A stretch of DNA of 64,000 nucleotides, taken from the NCBI GenBank assembly GCA_028288485.1, contig JAQBNO010000161.1:40288-104287 (forward strand), in the 5' to 3' direction. Each line of letters starts with the position of its first letter. The stretch's first letter is position 1. This DNA is from Segetibacter sp. (GTDB taxonomy: Bacteria; Bacteroidota; Bacteroidia; Chitinophagales; Chitinophagaceae). The notes under the pieces were generated by a model. The model was not told the DNA's origin. It did no database searches and saw only the letters and a list, made by a program, of their open reading frames with translations. Below, piece by piece: positions 18,406-27,736 of this stretch. Both the position numbers and the translations under genes were made by a program.

Positions 18406-19722
18406 ATGAGTATAGAAAACGAGCAGAAAGAACTGCATGATAAGATAATGAAACTGACCACCGAATATTACGAGTTAGTTCATAAGAAGAAAGAGTTTGT
18501 TCCGGGTACAACAAAAGTAGCATACTCAGGAAGGGTATTCGATGATGAAGAATTGAGATACGGAGTAGACAGCGTTTTACAATATTGGCTTACTGCAGGA
18601 CCTTACGCTTTCGAGTTTGAACTTACGATGCGTAAATATTTCGCTTCCAGGGATTGCCTTATTGTAAATTCAGGTTCTTCTGCTAACCTGGTTATGATCT
18701 CCACCTTGTGCAGCCCAAATGTAAGAGATCATCTAAAGCCGGGCGACGAGGTAATTACCCCCGCCGTTACGTTCCCTACAACATTAACGCCTATTGTTCA
18801 AAACGGCCTGGTACCTGTTTTTGTTGATTGTAAGCCAGGAGAATACAACATCGACGTAACAGAAATAGAGGCAGCCATATCAGAGAAAACACGTTGCATT
18901 TTTATGCCGCATACGGTCGGTATTCCCGACAATATGGATGTAATTATGGATGTGGCAAAGCGTCACAAATTGTGGGTACTTGAAGACGGTTGCGATGCGC
19001 TTGGTGCTACATGGGGCGGCAAGCTTTGCGGTACTTTTGGCGACATGTCTTCCATATCATTTTACCCCGCACATCACATCACTATGGGCGAAGGTGGAAT
19101 GGTCGTAATCAACAGCGCTAAGGTAAAAAAGACCGCTTTGTCTATAAGAGACTGGGGCCGCGATTGCTGGTGCGATCCGGGAAAAAGCAATACCTGTAAC
19201 CAGCGCTTCGACTGGCAATTAGGTGATCTCCCTTATGGATACGATCACAAGTATATTTACTCTAACCTCGGTTATAACCTTAAAGTAACAGATATACAGG
19301 CTGCTCTTGGATGTGCCCAATTCAAAAAACTGCCCGCATTTATCGAGGCTAGAAGAAACAATGCTGACTTTTATTTGAAGAATCTTAAGCAGTTCGAAGA
19401 ACACATGATATTGCCCCAGATTCATGAAAAGGCAAATCCATCCTGGTTTGGCTTCCCGATTACTTTAAAAGATCATGTAGATCGTTTAAAGTTTATTCAG
19501 TGGCTCGAAGATGTGAACATCGAAACCCGGCTGGTATTTGGTGGAAATATTCTAAAACAACCGGGCTTCCAGCACATACCAAGACGAGTACACAAAGAAC
19601 TTACAGGTACAGATACGATCATGAATCAAACGTTGTTTATTGGTGTTTACCCCGGTCTTACCAAGCCAATGCTGGAATTTGTAATAGAAAGAATGGACCA
19701 ATTCTTTAAAACACAGATGTAG
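18406..19722 (+). CDS. rfbH: CDP-4-keto-6-deoxy-D-glucose-3-dehydrase (RfbH/E1 type)
   Basis: This 438-residue protein matches the E1/RfbH dehydrase in length and motifs. It has the aminotransferase fold, but the PLP lysine position is His in FYPAHHITMGEGG (residues 219-231), the hallmark of a PMP-dependent dehydrase. Cys196 (EDGCDALG), Cys254, Cys256 and Cys264 (RDCWCDPGKSNTC) fit the [2Fe-2S] ligands. The enzyme removes the C3 hydroxyl of CDP-4-keto-6-deoxyglucose and needs a reductase partner (RfbI/E3), which is not seen here. It lies 13 bp after ugd. Confidence 0.94.
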   Translation: MSIENEQKELHDKIMKLTTEYYELVHKKKEFVPGTTKVAYSGRVFDDEELRYGVDSVLQYWLTAGPYAFEFELTMRKYFASRDCLIVNSGSSANLVMISTLCSPNVRDHLKPGDEVITPAVTFPTTLTPIVQNGLVPVFVDCKPGEYNIDVTEIEAAISEKTRCIFMPHTVGIPDNMDVIMDVAKRHKLWVLEDGCDALGATWGGKLCGTFGDMSSISFYPAHHITMGEGGMVVINSAKVKKTALSIRDWGRDCWCDPGKSNTCNQRFDWQLGDLPYGYDHKYIYSNLGYNLKVTDIQAALGCAQFKKLPAFIEARRNNADFYLKNLKQFEEHMILPQIHEKANPSWFGFPITLKDHVDRLKFIQWLEDVNIETRLVFGGNILKQPGFQHIPRRVHKELTGTDTIMNQTLFIGVYPGLTKPMLEFVIERMDQFFKTQM

Positions 19723-19770
19723 TTGTTGTAGTATTTTTTGGTAGCCGGCATTTTCAATACATCGGCTTCC

Positions 19771-19790
19771 GTTGCCACGCTCGGTTCACA
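19771..19790 (+). repeat. dispersed 20-bp intergenic repeat, copy b
   Basis: GTTGCCACGCTCGGTTCACA lies between rfbH and the following SDR gene. The first 13 bases equal copies e, g and j. The 3' end is diverged. Confidence 0.5.
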
Positions 19791-19885
19791 GGTAGTTTTT
19801 CATAGCAGCCCGCACACACTGCGAAGGCCAAAGGTTGCACACTTGCGGTGGTAGTTTTTTTATTGAGCTTATTTGCATTGTATAA

Positions 19886-20929
19886 ATGAAAAGAATAGAA
19901 CAGGAAGACCTTGAACATATACTTAGCCAAACAGCAGAACTGTGGCGACAGGTAAAGAACAAGAACATTTTTATCACCGGCGGAACCGGCTTTTTTGGCA
20001 AGTGGCTTTTGGAGAGTTTCATTTACAGTAACAATAAGCTTCAGCTTAATGCAACCATAACTGTACTTACAAGAAACCCTGATAATTTTCTTAGTCAATT
20101 TCCTTTTTATCAAGATGAAGCATCAGTAAAATTTGTGAAGGGCGACATCTTGACTTTTGAATTTCCAAATGATAAATTTCAGTTTATCATTCATGCAGCA
20201 ACAGAAGCCGATGCAGCATTGAACCAGGCTGAGCCACTAAAAATGCTGGATACCATAACAGCAGGAACAAGAAGAATCTTAGACTTTGCACGACAGCAAC
20301 CTCTTGAATCTTTTCTATTTACAAGTTCGGGTGCGGTGTATGGTAAGCAGCCGAATAATATTACACATATAACCGAAAAGGAAAGTTATTCAATAGATAT
20401 CAATAACCCAAACTCTGCGTATGCTGAGGGCAAAAGGCTGGCAGAGCTCTATTGTTCAATTTATCATGCTCATTACGAACTGCCAATAAAAATAGCGCGC
20501 TGTTTTGCCTTCGTCGGTCCATACCTGCCGCTTGACAAACATTTTGCTATTGGCAATTTTATCTCCAATGCTCTTAAAGGCGAAGACATTATCATTAAAG
20601 GTGACGGCACGCCTTACCGGTCCTACATGTACGCTTCCGACCTTACCGTCTGGCTGTGGACAATCTTGTTAAAAGGCGAAAATAATATCCCTTATAATGT
20701 AGGCTCTGATGAAGATTATAATTTGAAAGCCGTAGCTCAAACTGTTGCTGAACTAACGCCGGGGATAAAAGTGCAGGTATTAACTAAAGCAGACCCGGCA
20801 AAACCTGCTGAAAGATATGTTCCCGATATTAGTCGTGTCCGCCACAGTTTAGGCACACAACTAAGTTTCAGCTTAATTGATTCTATCAAAAAAACTAAAG
20901 CTTTTTATTCTTCCCATGAAGTTATCTAA
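19886..20929 (+). CDS. NAD(P)-dependent sugar SDR (4-ketoreductase/epimerase-like)
   Basis: This 347-residue extended SDR has GGTGFFG at residues 32-38, the strand FTSSGAVYG, and the catalytic pair Tyr179/Lys183 in YAEGK. IARCFAFVGPYLPLD and GDGTPYRSYMYASDL are typical of nucleotide-sugar reductases in 3,6-dideoxyhexose loci such as the CDP-abequose/paratose synthases and YerF. Its last codons overlap the start of the ThDP enzyme gene by 14 nt. I infer that it reduces a keto group on the CDP-sugar before or after addition of the two-carbon branch. Confidence 0.78.
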   Translation: MKRIEQEDLEHILSQTAELWRQVKNKNIFITGGTGFFGKWLLESFIYSNNKLQLNATITVLTRNPDNFLSQFPFYQDEASVKFVKGDILTFEFPNDKFQFIIHAATEADAALNQAEPLKMLDTITAGTRRILDFARQQPLESFLFTSSGAVYGKQPNNITHITEKESYSIDINNPNSAYAEGKRLAELYCSIYHAHYELPIKIARCFAFVGPYLPLDKHFAIGNFISNALKGEDIIIKGDGTPYRSYMYASDLTVWLWTILLKGENNIPYNVGSDEDYNLKAVAQTVAELTPGIKVQVLTKADPAKPAERYVPDISRVRHSLGTQLSFSLIDSIKKTKAFYSSHEVI

Positions 20930-22718
20930 CTATATATTTTCTTATTTGCAGTCTCAGGGTATTGATACCGTCTTCATGGTAACGGGAGGCGGTGCAATGC
21001 ATTTAAATGATTCCATCGGCAGGTTGCCCGGATTAAAATATGTCTGCAATCACCATGAACAAGCTGCTGCTATGGCGGCCGAAGGGTATGCGAGAGTGGC
21101 CAATAAACCTGCTATTGTAAATGTAACAACAGGACCTGGATCTATTAATGCGTTGAACGGTGTTTATGGTGCCTTTACAGATTCCATACCGATGATTATT
21201 TTGTCGGGCCAGGTAAAAAGGGAGACGATGTTATCATCTCACGATGTACCCGGTTTACGGCAGCTCGGCGACCAGGAAGTGGAGATTATTCCGATGGTAA
21301 AGGGCATAACAAAATATGCAGTTACAGTTACTGATCCAAATACCATCCGTTACCATCTTGAGAAGGCTTTATATCTTGCCATTACCGGAAGACCCGGACC
21401 TTGTTGGCTAGATCTTCCTGTTGACGTACAATCAGCAATTGTTGAGGAAGATCAAATGGAAGGTTTTGTTCCGGGAGAACTTCCCGTTGTAGACAATTCA
21501 AACCTGGAACAGGATGTTTTGAGAGTAATAGAAAAAATAACTTCTGCAGAAAGGCCATTAATGGTTGGAAGTACCGGTATACGGTTAGCTGGAGCATTGG
21601 AAGAATTCCAGGAAGCAATTGAATCGCTGGGTATTCCTGTAGTTACTGCCTGGTCGCACGATGTCATTCATTTTGATCATCCGCAATATATCGGAAAGCA
21701 AGGAACAATCGGAGATAGGGCAGGAAATTTTGCTGCGCAAAATGCTGACGTTCTTTTGATGATTGGAACAAGGATGCCTATCCGCCAGATAAGTTATAAC
21801 TGGGAGAACTTCGCTCCAAATGCTTATAAGATACACGTAGACATTGATAAGGCTGAATTGGTAAAGCCTACCATGAAAACCGATTTACCCCTTAACTACG
21901 ACGCAAAAGAGTTTTTAAACGCTTTAATTAAAGCACTCAGGGAAAATAAGGATTACGACAAAAATAAATATGCGGCCTGGGTTAAGTGGGGAATTGAAAG
22001 AAAGAAGAAGTATCCGGCCGTTCTTCCTCATCATAAAGATCCGGCCCGGCCCATTAATCCCTATTATTTTCTCTCCGAACTACAAAAACGTCTTACTGAA
22101 AATGATGTAATTGTGTGTGGAAATGCTACAGCCTGTATTGTAACTTTTCAAACTTCGCAGGTAAAAAAGGGGCAGCAACTGTTTAGTAATTCCGGAAGTG
22201 CTTCTATGGGTTATGACTTACCTGCAGCATTAGGCGCAGCGTGTGCTGATCCGGCAAAACGAGTTATTTGTCTTGCGGGCGATGGAAGCATCCAGATGAA
22301 TATCCAGGAATTGCAAACTGTATCTCAACACCGTTGGAACTTAAAGATATTTGTTTTGGATAATGGCGGTTATTTATCAATACGGTCTACACAAAACAAC
22401 TTCTTCAAACTCGGCATCGGTACCGGTCCTGATAACGGCGTTTCTTTTCCCAATATGGAAAAGTTAGCAGAAGGTTTCGGCTTACCTTCTTATACCTTAA
22501 AAGATTATAATTTCCAGGAGCAATTAGAAGAAATACTTGCTATGGAAGGACCTGTGTTAATTAATGTAAAGCTGGATGGTGACCAGGCTTTTGAACCAAA
22601 ACTAAGCTCAAAGCAACTTCCTGACGGAAAGATGGTTTCTGCCTCCCTACACGATATGTTTCCATTTTTAAGTGAAGAAGAACTTGCGTCGAATATGATT
22701 GTGCCAGCAAATAAGTAA
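20916..22718 (+). CDS. thiamine-diphosphate enzyme, acetolactate synthase/YerE-like
   Basis: This 600-residue protein is a full three-domain ThDP enzyme. The activating Glu48 lies in HHEQAAAMAAEGYAR, TTGPGSINALNGVYGAF follows, and the ThDP/Mg motif is GDGS at 455-458 with Asn483 in LDNGGY. The family includes acetolactate synthases and the flavoenzyme YerE, which transfers a two-carbon unit from pyruvate to a CDP-4-keto-3,6-dideoxy sugar to form branched yersiniose. Position next to rfbF and rfbH makes the YerE-type role the better guess. The start at 20916 fits the family's first helix; 20877 is an upstream alternative. Confidence 0.85.
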   Translation: MKLSNYIFSYLQSQGIDTVFMVTGGGAMHLNDSIGRLPGLKYVCNHHEQAAAMAAEGYARVANKPAIVNVTTGPGSINALNGVYGAFTDSIPMIILSGQVKRETMLSSHDVPGLRQLGDQEVEIIPMVKGITKYAVTVTDPNTIRYHLEKALYLAITGRPGPCWLDLPVDVQSAIVEEDQMEGFVPGELPVVDNSNLEQDVLRVIEKITSAERPLMVGSTGIRLAGALEEFQEAIESLGIPVVTAWSHDVIHFDHPQYIGKQGTIGDRAGNFAAQNADVLLMIGTRMPIRQISYNWENFAPNAYKIHVDIDKAELVKPTMKTDLPLNYDAKEFLNALIKALRENKDYDKNKYAAWVKWGIERKKKYPAVLPHHKDPARPINPYYFLSELQKRLTENDVIVCGNATACIVTFQTSQVKKGQQLFSNSGSASMGYDLPAALGAACADPAKRVICLAGDGSIQMNIQELQTVSQHRWNLKIFVLDNGGYLSIRSTQNNFFKLGIGTGPDNGVSFPNMEKLAEGFGLPSYTLKDYNFQEQLEEILAMEGPVLINVKLDGDQAFEPKLSSKQLPDGKMVSASLHDMFPFLSEEELASNMIVPANK

Positions 22719-22734
22719 AATTCCGGTAGCTGAA

Positions 22735-23367
22735 ATGAAGGTAGAAAACGTACTTTTCGATTTGGATGGAACTGTCATCGACTCTTATTCAGGGATCCAG
22801 GGCGCTTTTGATTTTGCTTATTCTAAGATTTATGGTAAAGAGAATCATGTTTCAATAAAAAGTATAATCGGGCCTCCTATAGGCCAAATTCTTGCGAAGC
22901 TTAATAACGAAAAGGATACTGCTCGGATTGAAAACTTTGTAGACCTTTTCAAAAAGCAATACGATACGAACGATTATAAGCAATCAACCCTTTACGACGG
23001 CATTAAGGAAGTTTTAGAGCGTCTTTCAAAAGCTAATGTTAAACTCTACATCGCTACCAATAAACGCTTCTCCGCTACGAGCTTAATATTAGATTATTTA
23101 TCAGTTAGTGGTTACTTTGCCGGCGTTTACTGTAACGATAGCAGGAATCCCATTTATTCCTGCAAGGAAGAAATGGTCGCCGAGATAATCAGGAATGAAG
23201 TTTTAGAGATAGATAGTACCATTTTGGTGGGCGACACCTTTCAGGACCAGGAAGCGGCAAAACATAATAAGGTGAAGTTCATATATGCCAGTTATGGGTT
23301 TGGAAATTTGCAAAATGTTGAATGGCAGGTGAACAAACCAATAGAAGTATTAAATTTTATCAAATAA
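22735..23367 (+). CDS. HAD-superfamily hydrolase (phosphatase)
   Basis: This 210-residue HAD protein has the nucleophile motif FDLDGTVIDS at residues 8-17, a helical cap (KSIIGPPIGQIL), the threonine motif YIATNKR, and the acidic motif ILVGDTFQDQEAA. The layout resembles phosphoglycolate phosphatase. It starts just after the ThDP gene and ends 3 bp before the NeuB-like gene. In that setting it may dephosphorylate a sugar-phosphate product, by analogy with sialic and ketodeoxynonulosonic acid pathways; this is inference. Confidence 0.85.
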   Translation: MKVENVLFDLDGTVIDSYSGIQGAFDFAYSKIYGKENHVSIKSIIGPPIGQILAKLNNEKDTARIENFVDLFKKQYDTNDYKQSTLYDGIKEVLERLSKANVKLYIATNKRFSATSLILDYLSVSGYFAGVYCNDSRNPIYSCKEEMVAEIIRNEVLEIDSTILVGDTFQDQEAAKHNKVKFIYASYGFGNLQNVEWQVNKPIEVLNFIK

Positions 23368-23370
23368 TAA

Positions 23371-24474
23371 ATGATGAACGAAAATAAGAACCTGATTTTT
23401 GAAGATCTCTTCGTGTTAGAAATAGCAAATAATCATTGGGGAAATGTAGACAGGGGATTGAAAATAATTGAGCAATTTTCGCAGGTGGTGCGGTTTAATA
23501 ATGTAAAAGCTGCTTTAAAGCTGCAATTCAGAGACGTAGATAATTTTATTCATAAAGATTTTAAAGACAGGTCGGATATCAGGTATATTAAGAAGACGCT
23601 TGATACTAAAATGAGCAAGGCTGAGTATAAGACCTTAATCCTTGCTATTAAGGATAGTGGCTGTATTCCTATGGCCACTCCATTTGATGAAGCATCTGTG
23701 GACCTTTGTGAAGAGTTGGATCTTCCAATTATTAAAATAGCAAGTTCTGACCTCAATGACTGGCCCTTGATTGAGCGAATTGCGAAAACTAAAAAGCCGG
23801 TAATCGTATCCACCGGAGGTGCTTCTTTAAAAGATATGGATGATTTTGTAAAGTTTTTTAAGAACAGGAATATTCCTATTTCCGTTAATCACTGCGTTTC
23901 CGTTTACCCGTCTGAAGACAGAGAGCTTGAGCTAAACCAAATCGATTTTCTGAAAAATCGGTATCCAGATTTGGTTATTGGATGGTCGTCTCATGAATAT
24001 CGGGACTGGAATAATTCGATTATGATAGCATATGCAAAAGGTGCCCGCACTTTTGAAAGGCACATCGATATCGAAGCAGATGGTATAGCAGTTTCTCCTT
24101 ATTGCTCAACTCCCGAAAATGTAGACGCGTGGTTTAAGGCATTTAACAAAGCAAAAGAAATGTGTGGTGCACCGGGATCAGCAAAAAGAAACCCGCCGGA
24201 AAAGGAAATCAAGTATTTAGATGCACTCGTTCGCGGTGTTTATGCCCGGCATGATCTTCCTAAGGGTTACGTGATCGATCACAGCACTTTCGATAATGAT
24301 TTTTACATGGCCGTCCCTCTGCTAAAGGGGCAGTTGTCTTGCCGCGAAGTTAAGAATGGTGAGATACTTGAAAGGGATGTTGAAGCACACAAGGCTGTAA
24401 TGATCGACGACATTGATTCTCCTTATGCAAAAGTAGAGTCTTTAAGAAAGATTATTTATGGCAGGGGTTTATAA
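23371..24474 (+). CDS. NeuB-family sialic-acid-like synthase with SAF domain
   Basis: This is a 367-residue protein. The NeuB TIM-barrel spans about residues 12-280, with LEIANNHWGN, KLQFRDVDNF, MATPFDEASVDLCEEL, IKIASSDLNDWPLI, IVSTGGAS and IGWSSHEY. A SAF (antifreeze-like) domain follows (RGVYARHDLPKGYVI to the end). Known members condense phosphoenolpyruvate with an amino-hexose or hexose phosphate to give nonulosonic acids. Several family positions differ (NNHWG rather than NHNG), so the substrate may be unusual. No CMP-sugar synthetase is in the window. Confidence 0.82.
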   Translation: MMNENKNLIFEDLFVLEIANNHWGNVDRGLKIIEQFSQVVRFNNVKAALKLQFRDVDNFIHKDFKDRSDIRYIKKTLDTKMSKAEYKTLILAIKDSGCIPMATPFDEASVDLCEELDLPIIKIASSDLNDWPLIERIAKTKKPVIVSTGGASLKDMDDFVKFFKNRNIPISVNHCVSVYPSEDRELELNQIDFLKNRYPDLVIGWSSHEYRDWNNSIMIAYAKGARTFERHIDIEADGIAVSPYCSTPENVDAWFKAFNKAKEMCGAPGSAKRNPPEKEIKYLDALVRGVYARHDLPKGYVIDHSTFDNDFYMAVPLLKGQLSCREVKNGEILERDVEAHKAVMIDDIDSPYAKVESLRKIIYGRGL

Positions 24475-24689
24475 GAGCAGATATGTTTTATTAGTGATAC
24501 GTTTAGGAGTATCCGGCTATCCGGGTATTATTTAGATTAGGATCGAATTCAGTAACACCAGATATGCGGCGCCTGAAATGGTGCATTTAAAATCAAAGGA
24601 CAGTTGGAATAACGAATGGGACGCTTCTCATCAGTCTCGACTTGCCTCACCAATAGAAACTGTGGCAACTTAGCTGATTAATAATTTTT

Positions 24690-25718
24690 ATGGTTTTAAC
24701 AATAGCAATACCTACATACAACAGACCAGATAAAGTTAAAAACACAGTCTTACGCCTTCTTCCTCAATTAACAGCAGACGTAAAAATAGTGATACTTGAC
24801 AATTGCTCTATGGTAGTTATTAAAGACCACCTTGAAAATACAATTGGCAAAGAAGTATCTGAGAAGGTTGAAGTAGTAAGGAACAGGGTAAATATCGGAG
24901 CAGATTCTAATTTTCAAAGATGTTTTGAACTGTGTACAACCCCATACCTGTGGATGCTTGGCGACGATGACAAGATAGAAGACAATGCCGTCGGGTTGAT
25001 TCTAGGTGAATTGGAAAAATATAAACATTTAGACCTTATCGGGATAAATTTTAATTCTAACTGCAATACCTTCAAAAGAACAGCGGCGGTCACCATCAGC
25101 AGTACGGCCGAACTGGCGGAAAAGTTAGACCACTTCGGTAACTGGCTGTTTATATCAACCTCTGTTTACAAAGCCGAAGAATACCTGAAACATATCCGGT
25201 ACCAGGCATGGGGAGCATACAGCATGGCTTCGCAGCTGGTACCACCTATGGTTGCTATTAGCAAGAACAAGACGTTTATATTATCTGAAAAGTATATTGT
25301 AACAAATATTGAGGCTGACGAAGACGACCCGGGTGGAAAATGGTCGAACTATCAACTCGCTTTAAGTTTACCAACTTTAATTGAGGCTCCTGTAGGGTTT
25401 AAAAAAGATGAATTCAAAAAGTTCGGGCAAAAACTTGAAACGTGGTTAGGGCTATATCCGGGTGATGCTCTGTATATAATTTTGAGGTCTGTTAATTACA
25501 ATATCGACCTTATCGATGATTTCCATATTTACTTGTATAAGCAATTATTTTACAGGAGTTTCCTTTTCAGGTCTAACAAAAAATTCCAGGCTATGCAGTA
25601 TTACCAGTGCCTGTTTTTATTAAAAAATAAAAAAGCACTTAAATTACTGGTTAAGTTAGTTCCTAAAATAAAGAAAAAGGCAGACGAAAAGGGCTCTTTT
25701 TCGCTATTCAAACGTTAG
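24690..25718 (+). CDS. GT2-family glycosyltransferase
   Basis: This 342-residue GT2 enzyme has LTIAIPTYNRPDKVKNTVLR at the N-terminus, LDNCS, NIGADSNFQRCFELC and the metal site LGDDDK. It is the first of three GT2 genes after the sugar-nucleotide block. The 215-bp gap before it holds no recognisable gene. Its C-terminus is basic and ends in KIKKKADEKGSFSLFKR. The donor is unknown; a dideoxy or branched sugar made by the preceding block is a possibility. Confidence 0.86.
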   Translation: MVLTIAIPTYNRPDKVKNTVLRLLPQLTADVKIVILDNCSMVVIKDHLENTIGKEVSEKVEVVRNRVNIGADSNFQRCFELCTTPYLWMLGDDDKIEDNAVGLILGELEKYKHLDLIGINFNSNCNTFKRTAAVTISSTAELAEKLDHFGNWLFISTSVYKAEEYLKHIRYQAWGAYSMASQLVPPMVAISKNKTFILSEKYIVTNIEADEDDPGGKWSNYQLALSLPTLIEAPVGFKKDEFKKFGQKLETWLGLYPGDALYIILRSVNYNIDLIDDFHIYLYKQLFYRSFLFRSNKKFQAMQYYQCLFLLKNKKALKLLVKLVPKIKKKADEKGSFSLFKR

Positions 25719-25853
25719 TACCTTTTAATCCCTGCTTGTACGCCGTTATTTTGTCACTACAATTAAAAGCGGGCTACAAAAAGCTAATTCCTTAAATAAA
25801 CGACCATTGAATGTTGTACAGGGCATTCAACAATAAAATCTTCGATTGATAAT

Positions 25854-26771
25854 ATGAAAGCATCCTTTGTTATTGTAAATTATAATAGGAAAAGCGAACT
25901 TCTTATGACTCTGTCGAAAACTGTAGAGTTAATAGCCAATAACGCAACTGAATATGAAATAGTTGTTGTGGATAATGCTTCTACAGATGGAAGCGCCGAT
26001 GCGGTAAAAGTCCAATTTCCAACCGTTGTATTAATAGAGAATCCCGTTAACACCGGCGCACCGGCATGGAACCTGGGTTTTGCAAGAGCAAAAGGAGATT
26101 ATTTTATTATACTCGACGATGACAGCCACATTGAGGAAGGACTTGAAGATGCAATAGAGTATTTAGAAAAAAATAGGGAAGTCGGTATTTTGGCATTAAA
26201 TGTTGTTTCGGGCCCTTACACCAGCGATAGGTGGGGTTGGAAGGATGGCCAGGACATAGCTGGTTTTATTGGCTGCGGGGCCATTTTTAGAAAGGAAACA
26301 TACAGAAAAATTGGCGGGTATGCCGACTGGATGTTTTTATACGTGAATGAATGGGAATTAAGTTTAAGATGCATTAATGCGGGTTATATTGTAAGGTTTT
26401 TCGGAAATAGCAGGGTTGTACACCGCGTAAGTAATATTCACCGAACAAGTAAGCGACTAAGAGTTTTTGTAACCAAACACGAATTAGGAGTGGTTTATAA
26501 GTATTTTTCAGTTAACAGGTCTGGTTATTTGTGGAGGGTGGCTATTAATAATTTGAAGATTATTAAGCATGGAGAGTTTAAAAATGCCTGGTATAATGTT
26601 TTAGGTATGTTCCAATTTTTGCAGATGCGGAAATCCTTACAATACACCCCCGTTTCGCCTGAGGCGCAAAAAATGTTTGCTGACGGTTTTGAAATAACCA
26701 GGAAATCTGCGTTCGGTTTTATAGGAGAAAAAGTGACTAACTTTTTTAAAAAGACTGCAGCGACACCATAG
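25854..26771 (+). CDS. GT2-family glycosyltransferase, tandem copy 1
   Basis: This 305-residue GT2 of the rhamnosyltransferase-like group has ASFVIVNYNRKSELLMTLSK, VVDNASTDGSADAV, GAPAWNLGFARAKG and the metal motif LDDDSH. IGGYADWMFLYVNEWELSLR is the acceptor-side block. It aligns over nearly its whole length with the next gene, 70 bp downstream, and the pair look like a tandem duplication. Confidence 0.88.
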   Translation: MKASFVIVNYNRKSELLMTLSKTVELIANNATEYEIVVVDNASTDGSADAVKVQFPTVVLIENPVNTGAPAWNLGFARAKGDYFIILDDDSHIEEGLEDAIEYLEKNREVGILALNVVSGPYTSDRWGWKDGQDIAGFIGCGAIFRKETYRKIGGYADWMFLYVNEWELSLRCINAGYIVRFFGNSRVVHRVSNIHRTSKRLRVFVTKHELGVVYKYFSVNRSGYLWRVAINNLKIIKHGEFKNAWYNVLGMFQFLQMRKSLQYTPVSPEAQKMFADGFEITRKSAFGFIGEKVTNFFKKTAATP

Positions 26772-26841
26772 GCTTAAGAGTATTTATTAAGGTATTCGCG
26801 TCATAATCGCAGTTTTTGTATCTAAGAAAATATCAAGTAAC

Positions 26842-27708
26842 ATGAGGGCTTCATTTGTAATTGTGAACTATAATAGGAAAGATGAAGTTCTTTTGACTAT
26901 CCAAAAAACGAAAGAGATACTAAAAGATGCTTCGGCAGAATATGAAATTATCATTGTAGATAATGCTTCAAACGACGGAAGTGCGGAGGCAATAAAAGCT
27001 ACACAGCCCGATGTAATACTTATTGAAAATCAAATTAATATTGGTGCACCGGCCTGGAATAGAGGTTTTGCAAAGGCTACCGGAAAATATTTCATAATTC
27101 TTGATGATGACAGCCACCTGCAAAAAGGCCTTGAGGAAGCTATACAATATTTAGATCAAAATGAAAATGTAGGTGTTTTGGCGCTCAATATAAAAGGTGG
27201 GGCATTCGAAACAAGCAAATGGAAAGACCTATCCGATACTATCGGTTTTATAGGCTGTGGAGCAATTTTAAGAAAAGAGCTTTATGAAAAAATAGGGGGA
27301 TATGCAGACTGGATATTTTTGTACACCAACGAATACGAATACGGAATAAGGTGCCTTGATGCAGGTTATAAAATCAGATATTTTGAGAAATGTGAGGTAA
27401 TTCACCGTACAAGCAGTATAAATAGAACGACAAAGAGGCTTAAAGTTTTTTCAGTAAGAAATGAGATGGCGATTGTATACAAATTTTTTAGTAAAGAAAA
27501 ACGAATGCTTTATCTCTTTAGAGTATATCTCAATAATTTAAAGGGTATTTACATCTTTGGATTGTCCTCTATTCCGTGGTATTACTCCGCCCTTATAGAA
27601 TTTTTAAAACTGCGAAAGACACTCAAGCACACGCCCGTAAAAAAGGAAGTGCAGGATATGTATAGCAAAGATTACTGGTCAACAAAGGCGTTTTTAAATA
27701 TTATTTAG
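26842..27708 (+). CDS. GT2-family glycosyltransferase, tandem copy 2
   Basis: This 288-residue paralogue of the preceding gene shares ASFVIVNYNRK, VDNAS, GAPAWN, FIILDDDSH, IGFIGCGAI and GGYADW in the same order. The C-terminus is about 17 residues shorter. The stop codon lies within the left arm of a strong hairpin, so this gene probably ends a transcription unit. Two near-identical transferases may add successive identical sugars. Confidence 0.88.
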   Translation: MRASFVIVNYNRKDEVLLTIQKTKEILKDASAEYEIIIVDNASNDGSAEAIKATQPDVILIENQINIGAPAWNRGFAKATGKYFIILDDDSHLQKGLEEAIQYLDQNENVGVLALNIKGGAFETSKWKDLSDTIGFIGCGAILRKELYEKIGGYADWIFLYTNEYEYGIRCLDAGYKIRYFEKCEVIHRTSSINRTTKRLKVFSVRNEMAIVYKFFSKEKRMLYLFRVYLNNLKGIYIFGLSSIPWYYSALIEFLKLRKTLKHTPVKKEVQDMYSKDYWSTKAFLNII

Positions 27709-27736
27709 GGGTTAAATATTTTCCCCTAAATCTTTT
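27703..27736 (+). terminator. hairpin terminator after the GT2 tandem
   Basis: A perfect 9-bp stem (ATTTAGGGG at 27703-27711 and CCCCTAAAT at 27723-27731) with an 11-nt A/T-rich loop is followed by CTTTT. The left arm includes the stop codon of the upstream gene. It separates the first part of the polysaccharide locus from the export block. Confidence 0.7.

Noticed and set aside
20916..22718. Assignment of the ThDP enzyme as a housekeeping acetolactate synthase (IlvB)
   Set aside because: No ilvN or other branched-chain amino acid genes are near, and it lies within a CDP-dideoxy-sugar block; a YerE-like role fits better, though sequence alone cannot exclude IlvB-type activity.
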